Assembly: GCA_019237115.1 (NCBI GenBank)
Contig: JAFAHS010000266.1
Span: 54,255 to 118,254 of the forward strand
DNA length: 64,000 nt
Direction: 5' to 3'
Origin: Deltaproteobacteria bacterium
Lineage (GTDB): Bacteria; Desulfobacterota; Binatia; Binatales; Binataceae
In this document: positions 54,644 through 63,558 of the stretch, in pieces
How the letters are laid out: each line of letters begins with the position of its first letter
Numbering within the stretch: position 1 is the first letter of the stretch
Made by a program: the position numbers and the translations under genes
Notes under the pieces: generated by a model
What the model was told of the DNA's origin: nothing
The model's input: only the letters and a program-made list of their open reading frames with translations
Databases searched by the model: none

Positions 54644-56122
54644 ATGGCGAAAGTCGTCGAGACCGGATCGGGTCGCGTGGCCGGTACCCCGGGCGAGATC
54701 TCGATTTTCAAGGGAATCCCCTTCGCCGCGGCACCGGTTGGTAAATTGCGATGGCGCCCGCCCGCTCCAGTAGAGCCGTGGCCGGGCGTTCGGCCCGCCC
54801 TCGAGGCCGGTCCGGATCCCATGCAGGTGGCGCTGCCAATGAGTGCTCCGCGCACTCGTCCGATGAGCGAAGATTGCCTTACTTTGAACATCTGGACACC
54901 CGCATCGCGCGGCGGTGAAAACCTCCCGGTCATGGTGTGGATACCGGGGGGCAGTTTCGTCGCGGGTTCCGGTGCCGACCCGATGTGCGACGGCGAGAAC
55001 TTCGCGCGCAAGGGTGTCGTGCTGGTGACGATCAACTATCGCGTGGGGTTGTTCGGCTTTCTCGCCCATCCCGCACTCAGCTCGGAATCGGAACATCACG
55101 CTTCGGGTAACTATGGGTTGCTCGACCAGATCGTGGCGCTTAAGTGGATCCGCGACAATATCGCGGCGTTCGGTGGCAATCCGGATCGGGTCACTGCAAT
55201 AGGCGTCTCCGCAGGCAGCGCGTCGATTTCGCTCCTGCTGACGTCGCCGCTCGGCAGAACCCTCTTTCAGCAGGCAATCCTGGAGAGTCCGGGCGCGTTT
55301 CGCCCACTCGCCGACCTGGAGGTGGCCTCGCATGCCGGTCAGATGCTGGGCAACGATTTAGCCGCCATGCGCGCGCTGTCTGCGGATGAGATCCTGACCA
55401 GGACGAGCCAATTCGTGCCGAAGGTCCGCGGGCTGACCACGCCGCGAGTGCTTCGCCCGATCCGTGACGGATGGGTAATCGAACGGCAGGAGCGCGACGC
55501 CTACCTGACCGGCGCTTTCTCGGCGGTGCCCACGCTGGTTGGCAGCAATCTCGACGAAGGCGGTTTGTTCGTCGGAGCCTGGCCGGTCAAGTCGGTCCGC
55601 GATTTTCACGACCTGGTGGCGCTGAATTTCGGAGCGTTGTCGCAGCAGGCGCTGAAACAGTATCCGGTTGGCAGCGACCACGACGTCGTTCAGCAGTGCG
55701 CCTTTCTATTTGGCGACACCCAGTTTACCTACGGGGCCCGCGGCATCGCACGAGCCAATTCCCCTCTTCAGCCTGCCACCTATCGTTACCTGTTTACCCG
55801 ACATCGCTGCGACGGCCCCGACCCGCCTCAACATGGCGATGAGGTACCGTACGTCTTCGGCAGACTCGCGGGCGCCGGGATGACCCCGCGGGCTGCCAAT
55901 GCACGCGACCATGCGCTTTCGGAAACCATGATGAATGCGTGGGTCCGTTTCGCTGCGACCGGCGATCCGAATGGTGGAAATTTGCCGACCTGGCAGCGCT
56001 ACGATACGGCGCGCGACAACTATTTCGAGTTGGGCGACGAGCTTAGAGCCGGTGGTGCGTGGCGGGCTTCGCAAATGGCTTTTCTGGACGGCTTCTTCGA
56101 CGCCAGATCGGCCTCTTCCTGA
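54644..56122 (+). CDS. Type B carboxylesterase
   Basis: 492 aa alpha/beta hydrolase of the carboxylesterase/para-nitrobenzyl esterase family. Oxyanion loop VWIPGGSFVAGSGAD, nucleophile GVSAGSASISLL, acid in GSNLDEGGLFV, and His in QHGDEVPYVFG. SEDCLTLNIWTP is the family signature. The gene starts six bases after the Rieske stop, so the two are cotranscribed. It may release an aromatic acid from an ester before ring attack. Confidence 0.92.
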   Translation: MAKVVETGSGRVAGTPGEISIFKGIPFAAAPVGKLRWRPPAPVEPWPGVRPALEAGPDPMQVALPMSAPRTRPMSEDCLTLNIWTPASRGGENLPVMVWIPGGSFVAGSGADPMCDGENFARKGVVLVTINYRVGLFGFLAHPALSSESEHHASGNYGLLDQIVALKWIRDNIAAFGGNPDRVTAIGVSAGSASISLLLTSPLGRTLFQQAILESPGAFRPLADLEVASHAGQMLGNDLAAMRALSADEILTRTSQFVPKVRGLTTPRVLRPIRDGWVIERQERDAYLTGAFSAVPTLVGSNLDEGGLFVGAWPVKSVRDFHDLVALNFGALSQQALKQYPVGSDHDVVQQCAFLFGDTQFTYGARGIARANSPLQPATYRYLFTRHRCDGPDPPQHGDEVPYVFGRLAGAGMTPRAANARDHALSETMMNAWVRFAATGDPNGGNLPTWQRYDTARDNYFELGDELRAGGAWRASQMAFLDGFFDARSASS

Positions 56123-56133
56123 CCCAACGCGGA

Positions 56134-57078
56134 CTAGCTTCTGGTGGTCGCCGTTGGCGATGAGCTGCGGGCTCGTTTCGGAGTCCCGAGCAGATCGAGT
56201 ATGGTGCGCCAATCGTGATCGGTTGCGGCCTGTAACTCCGGCATTTCCGCCACCCTGTCTGCCACCCAGTCCTGGACCTCGGCGGCTGCGGGTGCCATTC
56301 TCGGGGCCACGCCCGCCTCGGCGACCGTAGTCGCAACCTCGCGCAACTCTCCCGCGCGCCGTCGCCCATGCTGGAGTACTCGGCCGGTCATGTACGCACC
56401 GCGCGTCTCCCAGTCGGTGCCGGGAAAGCTGCGGTTCAGTGAATCGACGATGGCATCCTCGATTCCGTAGGCACGCGCCGTAACGAAGCATTCGACCACC
56501 AGCGCCTCAATTCCCTTGATCATGCTGCTGCGGCACATTTTTATGGCGGATGCCTTCCCAATCGTGTCCGCAATCACTTCGAGATTCATTCCTGCCGGAC
56601 GCAGAAGCGCCGCCAGTTCCCCGGCACGCGCGCCGGCGACGAGGATTTCCACGGCGATTCCGGATGGTCCTACCGGAGCCATCACCGCACCTTCGACATA
56701 TGCGGCGCCCGATCGTTCGATTACCTGCGCGCTGGAACGCTTGACGCTCGGCGAAACCGAATTGATATCGAAGAAAAACTGGCCGGACCCGAGGTAGCGC
56801 GACGCTTGCGCAGCAACCTCGCTCGCGGCGATCGCGGTTACCGCAGAGAAGACCAGGTCGGCCTCGCGGCAGGCCTGCTCAAGCGACGGGCATTCGGTGA
56901 TCCCGATAGAATCGATTTTGGCTCGCACCCCAGGTGCGCCGGCAGGATTTTCCAGGAGTGCGTCGTAACCCGCCACGTCGAACAAACCCGAGTCGTGCAG
57001 GCCCTTGGCGAATAGTCCGCCCGCTTCCCCGAGGCCAATCATCGCGATGCGTCGTCGCTGGCGCGTCACCCCTGTCAT
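56134..57078 (-). CDS. NAD(P)-dependent dehydrogenase, 6-phosphogluconate/HIBADH-like with DUF1932 C-terminus
   Basis: 314 aa. The N-terminal Rossmann motif is IAMIGLGEAGGLFAKGL; FFFDINSVSPSVKRSSAQVI and AYVEGAVMAPVGPSGIAVEI follow the beta-hydroxyacid dehydrogenase pattern. The catalytic-lysine region is GKASAIKMCRSSMIKGIEAL, and YGIEDAIVDSLNRSFPGTDW begins the DUF1932-type C-terminal domain. ATG 57078 has GGAGG. It is 14 bp behind the VOC gene in the opposite-strand operon, and converges on the esterase. Such enzymes accompany protocatechuate-type clusters, but the substrate is unproven. Confidence 0.87.
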   Translation of the reverse strand: MTGVTRQRRRIAMIGLGEAGGLFAKGLHDSGLFDVAGYDALLENPAGAPGVRAKIDSIGITECPSLEQACREADLVFSAVTAIAASEVAAQASRYLGSGQFFFDINSVSPSVKRSSAQVIERSGAAYVEGAVMAPVGPSGIAVEILVAGARAGELAALLRPAGMNLEVIADTIGKASAIKMCRSSMIKGIEALVVECFVTARAYGIEDAIVDSLNRSFPGTDWETRGAYMTGRVLQHGRRRAGELREVATTVAEAGVAPRMAPAAAEVQDWVADRVAEMPELQAATDHDWRTILDLLGTPKRARSSSPTATTRS

Positions 57079-57092
57079 GATGTCCTCCCGCG

Positions 57093-57671
57093 CTAAGGCG
57101 TACGCCGGACCAGCGAGGGGTCGGCAAGCACCGGATCCTGTCCGCGTACTGGATTTGCCAGCGCTTCTTCCAGCGTCGTCGCGCCCCTCCATTCGTTCGG
57201 CGGTCGCACGCGCTGGTCGGCATCAATTCGATCCATACCCCAATAGATCTCCAGATTGTGTCCATCAGGGTCGGTAAACTCCACCGCGATTTGAACGCCG
57301 GCCCGGCGCCTTCCCTCAAACACAATCGGGACACCGTGCGCGCGAAGATGGTTGCGGACCCGAAACACCTCGTCGAGTGTCGCGACTTCAAAGGCGAAAT
57401 GATGCAGCTCCCGGCCCCTGGCGCTTTCCTGCATGCCCCCTACCAGGGCAACTCCGTGGTGATCGGCGTTGAAGCGTAGAAAGACCATTCCACCCGGCAT
57501 CAGGTCTTCGGAATAGACATCGGAAACCTTGAGTCCCAACATGTTGACGTAGAAATCTGTCGACCGCTGCAGATCGGACACTCGAATCACGACGTGACCC
57601 AGTTTCTTGATTTCGAACGGCGGTGCCGCGGAGGCGGCAGGGATATTCAACTTGGGTGTGTCGGTGGACAT
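57093..57671 (-). CDS. VOC family protein (possible extradiol dioxygenase)
   Basis: 192 aa. IKKLGHVVIRVSDLQRSTDF starts the fold with its first His. GRELHHFAFEVATLDEVF supplies the second, and FTDPDGHNLEIYWGM the Glu. This His-His-Glu set and the length fit the one-domain extradiol dioxygenase group, though other VOC activities exist. ATG 57671 was chosen; a TTG four codons upstream is possible and neither has a clear ribosome binding site. It overlaps no neighbour and lies in the aldolase-VOC-dehydrogenase run. Confidence 0.85.
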   Translation of the reverse strand: MSTDTPKLNIPAASAAPPFEIKKLGHVVIRVSDLQRSTDFYVNMLGLKVSDVYSEDLMPGGMVFLRFNADHHGVALVGGMQESARGRELHHFAFEVATLDEVFRVRNHLRAHGVPIVFEGRRRAGVQIAVEFTDPDGHNLEIYWGMDRIDADQRVRPPNEWRGATTLEEALANPVRGQDPVLADPSLVRRTP

Positions 57672-57733
57672 GGTAAGTGTCAACTAGTCAGTCATTGATA
57701 GGTTCAAGGGTTGCCTCACCGGACTGGAGTCGC

Positions 57734-58597
57734 CTAGCTACGTCCTGCCAGCTGCCGGCCCTTTTCGAGTGCCGCAAAACTCCGCGTCGGCGCGGCGACC
57801 AGAAATCGATAACCCTCGCCGAGGATGCGCTCCACGTTGCTGGAATCAACGTGAGGATGACCAACCGGAATGTGGTGCTGCTTACAGGTGGCGACCACTC
57901 GTGCCATCGCTTCCTTCACCGACGGATGATCGTATTGTCGCGGATAGCCCAGCTCCTGGCTTAAGTCTCCTTCGCCAATAAGTATCGCTCCAACTCCGGG
58001 AACACTCTTTAGAATGTCAGAGAGGTTCGTGATTCCCTGGGTATCTTCTATCATCAGAATCACGAGGATCTCGCCCTCCGGGTTGAGTGGCCACACATCT
58101 GCCCTGCCGTAGTATTGCTGCTGGGTTACGCCCCAGTATCGTACCGCCCCTGCCGGCCCGTCGCCGCGGATGCCGGCCGGTTCGTACAATGCTGCGCTCC
58201 TCAGGCGCGGATAGCGGCATGCCGCGACCGCATTGTAAGCCTGATCGACGGTGCTGATGTGGGGCCAGACGATCCCGTAGGCACCGAGGTCGAGCGCCTG
58301 CTTCGCAAACCATTGGTTTTTCTCGTCGCCGTTGGGAGGAATTCTCACCATCGGCGTGACCGCAGGCGCAAGCGACACTGCCCGCACGATTTGCGCGCGA
58401 TTGAGCAGGTATTGCATCGAGTCCCGCAGCGCGCGGACGTCCCATGGATTGTGCTCCATTTCGAAGACGATTCCGTCGTAGCTCGAAGAGGCAACCCCTA
58501 GCGCAGCCTCTACCTCGGCCTGCACGAAAGTGCAGAATGCCGCCTGTCCCTGTTCGAGGGCGCGAATGACGCCGTTGAGGCGCGGAATTCCGGACAT
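57734..58597 (-). CDS. HpcH/HpaI-type aldolase
   Basis: 287 aa class II pyruvate aldolase family. SSSYDGIVFEMEHNPWDVRA, GAYGIVWPHISTVDQAYNAV, ILVILMIEDTQGITNLSDIL and GVGAILIGEGDLSQELGYPR contain the metal-binding Glu/Asp and the substrate loop. HPHVDSSNVERILGEGYRFL closes the barrel. These enzymes split 4-hydroxy-2-oxo acids to pyruvate or oxaloacetate and an aldehyde or keto acid. Next to ligJ, cleavage of 4-carboxy-4-hydroxy-2-oxoadipate is a reasonable inference. It is divergent from ligJ. Confidence 0.87.
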   Translation of the reverse strand: MSGIPRLNGVIRALEQGQAAFCTFVQAEVEAALGVASSSYDGIVFEMEHNPWDVRALRDSMQYLLNRAQIVRAVSLAPAVTPMVRIPPNGDEKNQWFAKQALDLGAYGIVWPHISTVDQAYNAVAACRYPRLRSAALYEPAGIRGDGPAGAVRYWGVTQQQYYGRADVWPLNPEGEILVILMIEDTQGITNLSDILKSVPGVGAILIGEGDLSQELGYPRQYDHPSVKEAMARVVATCKQHHIPVGHPHVDSSNVERILGEGYRFLVAAPTRSFAALEKGRQLAGRS

Positions 58598-58737
58598 CTC
58601 TGTATCGTCCCGGGGCGATCCTAGCAAAAACGCGCCCACTCCTCACGGTTGGACGCAACGCCGTGGCCGGTAATTTGACAATGCGGAAAGCGCGTTCGTA
58701 GGATCGCATCGCCAACCGCCCGCCCAATGAGGGCTCT

Positions 58738-59727
58738 ATGATAATCGATTGTCACGGTCACTATACGACGGCCCCTCGCGCACTCGAAACCTTCCGCGAG
58801 CGACAACTTGCAAGTCCGGATGATCCAATTTCCGACCCGAGCATCGACGATGAGGAAATACGTCGAAGTGTCGAGGGCGCGCAGCTCAAGCTACAAAAGG
58901 AACGGGGCACCGACCGGACCATATTCTCGCCGCGCGCATCATCGATGGCGCATCACCTCGGCAATGCGGCGACCAGTATCCGCTGGGCGCGGGTATGCAA
59001 CAATCTGATCCACCGCGTCTGCCAGATCTATCCGCACAACTTCGTAGGTGTATGTCAGTTGCCGCAATCGCCCGGCATAGCGCCGGCCAATTGTGTTGCC
59101 GAGCTTGAACGCTGCGTCACCGAGTTGGGTTTTATTGGGTGCAATCTGAACCCGGATCCTTCGGGCGGATACTGGACCGACCCGCCGCTTACGGACCGAT
59201 GGTGGTACCCGCTTTATGAGAAGATGGAAGAGCTGAAGGTGCCGGCGATGATCCACGTCAGCTCTTCGTGCAACCCGAACTTTCACGCGACCGGCGCACA
59301 CTACCTCAATGCAGACACTACCGCATTCATGCAGTTGCTTACTTCAGAGCTGTTCCGCGATTTCCCTACCCTGAAGTTCGTTCTTCCCCACGGCGGCGGT
59401 GCGGTCCCGTATCATTGGGGCCGCTATCGTGGACTCGCGCAGGATATGAAACGTCCGCCACTGGCCGAGTTGCTGCTGCATAATGTCTACTTCGACACCT
59501 GCGTGTATCACCTGGCAGGCATCGAACTCCTCACCAAGGTGATTCCGGTCGACAATATTCTGTTCGCGTCGGAAATGGTCGGTGCGGTGCGCGGTATCGA
59601 TCCCGAGACCGGCCACCACTTTGATGATACCAAACGCTACCTCGATGCCCTGACCTGGTTGAGCGAGGAAGACCGGGAGAAAATTTTCGCGGCTAACGCC
59701 CGCAGGGTCTATCCGCGAATGGACTGA
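58738..59727 (+). CDS. ligJ: 4-oxalomesaconate hydratase
   Basis: A 329 aa amidohydrolase-superfamily enzyme that hydrates 4-oxalomesaconate to 4-carboxy-4-hydroxy-2-oxoadipate, a late step of gallate and protocatechuate 4,5-cleavage. IIDCHGHYTTAPRALETFR has His6 and His8; His173 (MIHVSSSCNP) and Glu279 (LFASEMVGAVRGIDPETG) complete the zinc site as in characterised LigJ. FVLPHGGGAVPYHWGRYRGL is a further LigJ hallmark. The match extends over the whole length. Divergent from the aldolase gene that would act next. Confidence 0.92.
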   Translation: MIIDCHGHYTTAPRALETFRERQLASPDDPISDPSIDDEEIRRSVEGAQLKLQKERGTDRTIFSPRASSMAHHLGNAATSIRWARVCNNLIHRVCQIYPHNFVGVCQLPQSPGIAPANCVAELERCVTELGFIGCNLNPDPSGGYWTDPPLTDRWWYPLYEKMEELKVPAMIHVSSSCNPNFHATGAHYLNADTTAFMQLLTSELFRDFPTLKFVLPHGGGAVPYHWGRYRGLAQDMKRPPLAELLLHNVYFDTCVYHLAGIELLTKVIPVDNILFASEMVGAVRGIDPETGHHFDDTKRYLDALTWLSEEDREKIFAANARRVYPRMD

Positions 59728-59901
59728 CCCACGTCACCACTGCCGGAGTTCTGGATTCGCCATATATTGAAGCAAGTTCCTGACGAGTGACGCTCCCATG
59801 CGATAGGGCACGACTGGCTCGGAATTGACGCCACGATTACTTAACGAGAATCGTCATCGGTTAAGGTTCGCCCCGCACACCCCCCGGAGGACGGAAACCT
59901 A

Positions 59902-60982
59902 TTGAGCAGCGATCGGGATTCTTCCGAAAAGAAACCTGTCGGAGCTGGTTCGGCAGTGGCCGGGAACCTGCCACCTCCCATAGCGCTTTACCAGTTGGCT
60001 ACTGGCCATTATATATCGCGCTCGCTCTTCCTGGTGGCGAAACTCGGGATCGCGGACCTGCTGAGTGATGGACCTCGCCACTGCAACGACCTGGCCAAAT
60101 CCACCGAAACACATGCGCCTTCTCTGCGGCGGGTCATGCGGCTGCTGGCCAGCGCTGGAGTCTTCTTGGAGGAAGAGAACGGTGAATTTTCGCTCACCGC
60201 GATAGGCGAGTACCTGCGTACGGATGTGCCCGGGCCGCAGCGCGCCATGGCCATGCTGTTTGCGGGAAATCGGATCCAGGAAGGATGGAAAGATTTGGAA
60301 TTTTGTGTCCGCACCGGCCAACCTGCGTTTCGGCTGCGCGGTGTCACAAACACCTTCGAAGACCCGCTCCGCACCTCGGAGGACGAGGCTACCTTCGATG
60401 CCGCGATGGCGGACCTAACCAGACTGACGTCCGTGGCGGTCGCTTCAGCATACGACTTCACGCCTTTTCGCCTGGTGGTCGATGTTGGCGGCGGAAACGG
60501 TTCGCTCATGATTGGCGTTCTGAAGGCCAACCTGTCCCTGCGCGGGATCGTTTTCGATCAGCCTGCGGCGATGGAGCGTGCGAGAGAGCAGATCGAACAG
60601 CACGGCCTCGCCGCACGCTGCACGGCAATCAGCGGAGACTTCTTCAAGGAAGTGCCGGCCGGGGGAGATGTGTACATTCTTAAGCACGTGATTCACGACT
60701 GGGATGATGAGCGGGCGGCAGCAATACTCAAGAAGTGTCGCGAAGTGATGGGTCCGCGAAGCAAGCTCCTGGTAATTGAAGGCGTGTACCCGTCCCGCAT
60801 CGACAATTCCGCGGAAGGTCGGGGGCGCGGCCGCCAACGATGTCAACATGCTGGTGAGCACCGGCGGGCTCCAGCGCTCTCAGGCCGGGTTTAAAGCGCT
60901 CTACGACGCGGCCGGTTTCAGGCTGACGAGAATCGTGTCTACGGCGGCCCGAGTCAGTATCGTTGAGGGCATCAGCGTCTAG
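59902..60982 (+). CDS. SAM-dependent O-methyltransferase (frameshifted near 3' end)
   Basis: An acetylserotonin/hydroxyneurosporene O-methyltransferase-like enzyme. Start TTG 59902 with GGAGG 11 bases upstream. An N-terminal dimerisation helix-turn-helix (ALYQLATGHYISRSLFLVAK) precedes the SAM site LVVDVGGGNGSLMIGVLKAN and the catalytic region VYILKHVIHDWDDERAA. After SRIDNSAEGRG the frame turns to nonsense. Deleting one G from GGGGG at 60821-60825 continues it as AAANDVNMLVSTGGLQRSQA to the stop at 60982, giving 359 aa. A homopolymer error is the simplest reading. Confidence 0.85.
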
Positions 60983-61057
60983 TGCTTGGCGGGAAGGTCG
61001 GTCTTCGAGAACAAGCCTCGCAGCGCTCTGGTGAGGACCGAGACGCTCTGGGTTGGA

Positions 61058-62506
61058 TTATTGCTGTGCTTCGGGAGAGGCTGCGCCCTCAACCGGCGGA
61101 ACCGGCAGAACGAACGCGAGCGTAGCGCCCCGGTCCGGATTCTGCGTGGCCCAGATCCGACCGCCATGGTTCTCGATGATTGAACGAACGATGGTGAGCC
61201 GCATACCCATTCCCTTTGGCTTGGTGGTGAAGAAAGGTTCAAACAGATGCGACATCGCCTCGGGATCGATACCCCGGCCGGTATCGCGGACCGCTATATA
61301 TATTTGGCCGGGCTCTTCGTGACCCGCGCGTAGAAGGACTTCGCGTTCATCGTCGCTATCACAGAGCGAGTCGAAGGCGTTCAAGACCAGATTCAGGACC
61401 GCTTGCGTCAGGTGGGTCTTGTCTCCCCGCACCAGGGGCAGAGAGTCGGGCAACTGCATCGACCAAGAGATGTCCCGCATGTTCGCGTCGGCAGTCACAA
61501 TGCGAGCTACGTCCAGCAGGAGCTCCCGGACGTCGACCGGCAAGCTTCTCGCCGCACCCCGCTGAAAGATGGCGCGAACGTTCTTGATGATATCGACGGC
61601 GCGCGTGTTGGCGCGGATGATGTCGTCCAAGGCTTCGTCGATTTCGGCCAGATCGGGAGTCGCCGCCTTCAGCAGACGCCGGGCGGCTGCCGCATTGTTC
61701 AGCGCGGCTCCGAGCGGCTGGTTCAGCTCGTGCGCCAGAGAAGCGGTCAGCTCTCCCATCGTTACTACTTGTGAGACCTGTCGCAATTCCTCGGACATGC
61801 GGCGAATCTCCGCTTCACTGCGTATTCGTTCGAGTGCGTTTCCGATTATTTCCGCGACCAGTTTCAGGCGCTGGATGGCTTTCTCCGACCACCGTCTCTC
61901 GGAGAAGAAGGTGCCAACCATGAGCGCGCCGACCACTGTTCCACCCACCTTCAGCGGAATCGTAACGTTCGATTTGCCACCCATCTGCCGTGCTGCGGCG
62001 ACGTCCTTGCAGGCTTCCGCAGGGAGCTCATCAAGACTTGAAAATACGACCAGTTCGCCTGAGCGTACCTTGCCAAGAAGCCAGGGATACCACTTGGTGC
62101 TGTCCGTTTTTCGGCCTGCATCCGGCGTAAGCACGCCCGGTCGCCCCCATTGATGAGTCAGGTAGATGCCTCCGTCGGCGGGATCCACCTGGAGGACGTT
62201 ACCGCGATCTGCTTCCATCGCGAGCACGATTTTCTGGAGCCATCGCTCTATTTCTCGGTCGATCTCTGCGACTGATACGCGGATTAACGCTGCGGAAAGA
62301 TCGCTCAACAGCTTCTCGAAATCCCCCGAGTTCCCCGTATGATTATCGTGCGGTGGACGAGTGCGACGGGTAGGTGTCTTCACAGGTTCTTCGAGTGAGT
62401 AGCCATGAAAGGTTCCATTGCTCCTGGAAACGTCGGTAGGAAGCGCGACGAGCAGATCCGCTCGCCTCTGTTTACCCCTGCGAACGCGCGCTGCAGTGCT
62501 GCGCAA
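61058..62506 (-). CDS. Soluble sensor histidine kinase with GAF domain
   Basis: 482 aa. A GAF domain (~65-230) precedes HisKA with the phospho-accepting His259 in LTASLAHELNQPLGAALN, then the HATPase domain: N-box AVLNLVLNAFDSL, G1 VRDTGRGIDPEAM, F-box LFEPFFTTKPKGMGMRLTIV. In that last motif Arg replaces a glycine normally found in GMGMGLS. No membrane helix, so it senses an internal signal. Start is uncertain: TTG 62506 has GGGAG, and GTG 62383 is an alternative. No response regulator lies next to it. Confidence 0.88.
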   Translation of the reverse strand: MRSTAARVRRGKQRRADLLVALPTDVSRSNGTFHGYSLEEPVKTPTRRTRPPHDNHTGNSGDFEKLLSDLSAALIRVSVAEIDREIERWLQKIVLAMEADRGNVLQVDPADGGIYLTHQWGRPGVLTPDAGRKTDSTKWYPWLLGKVRSGELVVFSSLDELPAEACKDVAAARQMGGKSNVTIPLKVGGTVVGALMVGTFFSERRWSEKAIQRLKLVAEIIGNALERIRSEAEIRRMSEELRQVSQVVTMGELTASLAHELNQPLGAALNNAAAARRLLKAATPDLAEIDEALDDIIRANTRAVDIIKNVRAIFQRGAARSLPVDVRELLLDVARIVTADANMRDISWSMQLPDSLPLVRGDKTHLTQAVLNLVLNAFDSLCDSDDEREVLLRAGHEEPGQIYIAVRDTGRGIDPEAMSHLFEPFFTTKPKGMGMRLTIVRSIIENHGGRIWATQNPDRGATLAFVLPVPPVEGAASPEAQQ

Positions 62507-62535
62507 ATCCTCTCCCTTTGCACGGTGAGACTTCC

Positions 62536-63177
62536 CTATCGCCCCAGCACCGAAAGAGCATTGCGCAGGGGCACGCTCGTGATCTGAATCAACCCCGAGA
62601 ACGGATGGTCAAGCTCCAGAATCAGAAACAACGCGCCGCTGACCGAGACCGCACTCACCAACAGTACTGTGAGGGCCGTCGCGTTACGCGGCGCGAACAA
62701 CCCGAAGCTCACGAAAAGCGTGCTGAGCCAAAACACGACCACCACCAGGAAGGGCGTGGAAATTGACGAACCGCTCTGCTCGAAGAGCAGCCATGGCGTC
62801 TTTCCCAGATTAATGGCGATGGACTCGGCTTGCGATTGAATTGCGTGCCGCGGGTCCGAACGCGGTGTCAGGTCCTGAATCTTTCAAAACAGCACCTCTC
62901 CCCCAGCCGCCGATGGCAGCCCGCCCGCCTCATCGTCGTTCGCCCCCCAAAGCTGATCGATCGTCCGCGCAACCACGGTCTTCAAGATACTGCGCAGTTG
63001 GCCCGTTTCCGGTCCGTAATGGGTGAGGGCACGGTCAAGATCGGGTTGGCGGCCAGCTGGGTCAGCTCGCTTCTGCGGGTGTCGTTAAGAACTCTTGGCC
63101 GAGCCCACCAGGAGACTCAGGAGCAGCGCTGCCATCGTGCCAACCAAACCGGCACCGAGTTTCATCAGGTCCTTGGA
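62536..63177 (-). pseudogene. DUF4239 (bestrophin-like) membrane protein remnant
   Basis: Conceptual reading recovers most of a DUF4239 protein: SKDLMKLGAGLVGTMAALLL, DTRRSELTQLAAN in a shifted frame, LDRALTHYGPETGQLRSILK, KIQDLTPRSDPRH, TPWLLFEQSGSSISTPFLVV and SVSGALFLILELDHPFSGLI to a stop at 62536. Lesions are a TAA at 63085-63087 (extra base), a compensating shift near 63050, and an in-frame TGA at 62884-62886. The first ~40 residues are missing; instead the reading joins a different gene fragment at about 63177. Not functional as written. Confidence 0.7.
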
Positions 63178-63319
63178 TGTTGAGCAACGTCTCCCGTTCC
63201 CAGGAAATGCCTATCGCATTGAGGTAGTCGACCCGGTCGCGCGAAACCGTACCGGGACCGATACTGCCGCACGCGGTTATCCAGAACGAAAGCAACAGGG
63301 TAGCGACCCTTTTCGACAT
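63178..63319 (-). pseudogene. 5' fragment of a lipoprotein gene
   Basis: ATG 63319 begins KRVATLLLSFWITACGSIGP, a signal with lipobox ITAC, followed by RDRVDYLNAIGISWERETLL. This is the start of a known family of larger lipoproteins in which LLNI is followed by VKLRY. Here the similarity stops exactly at LLNI (about 63177), where DUF4239-like sequence begins in another frame. The open frame continues to 63062 but encodes nonsense. Looks like a deletion that fused two genes. Confidence 0.6.
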
Positions 63320-63558
63320 TTTAGGCCGTTCGCTCCGCGGTCTGTTAGCTGCGGCTTCGACTACTTCATCGGCTTTGTTGGCGGCGATGCCAACCAGTGG
63401 CAGCCGAACAAGTTCCGTGTCACCACGGCCATCTGCCCGTCCAGCCGAAGGGTAAATTTCGGTTGTGAGACACACCTCGAAGTCACCGACAAGGTGGCCT
63501 TGGCGATTCTGACTGAATCAGCTGACAAACCCAGGAACGAGGGTTTCGACTCGCGATC

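Noticed and set aside
54239..55333. 364-codon open frame on the minus strand
   Set aside because: Opposite the Rieske oxygenase and carboxylesterase, both well supported.
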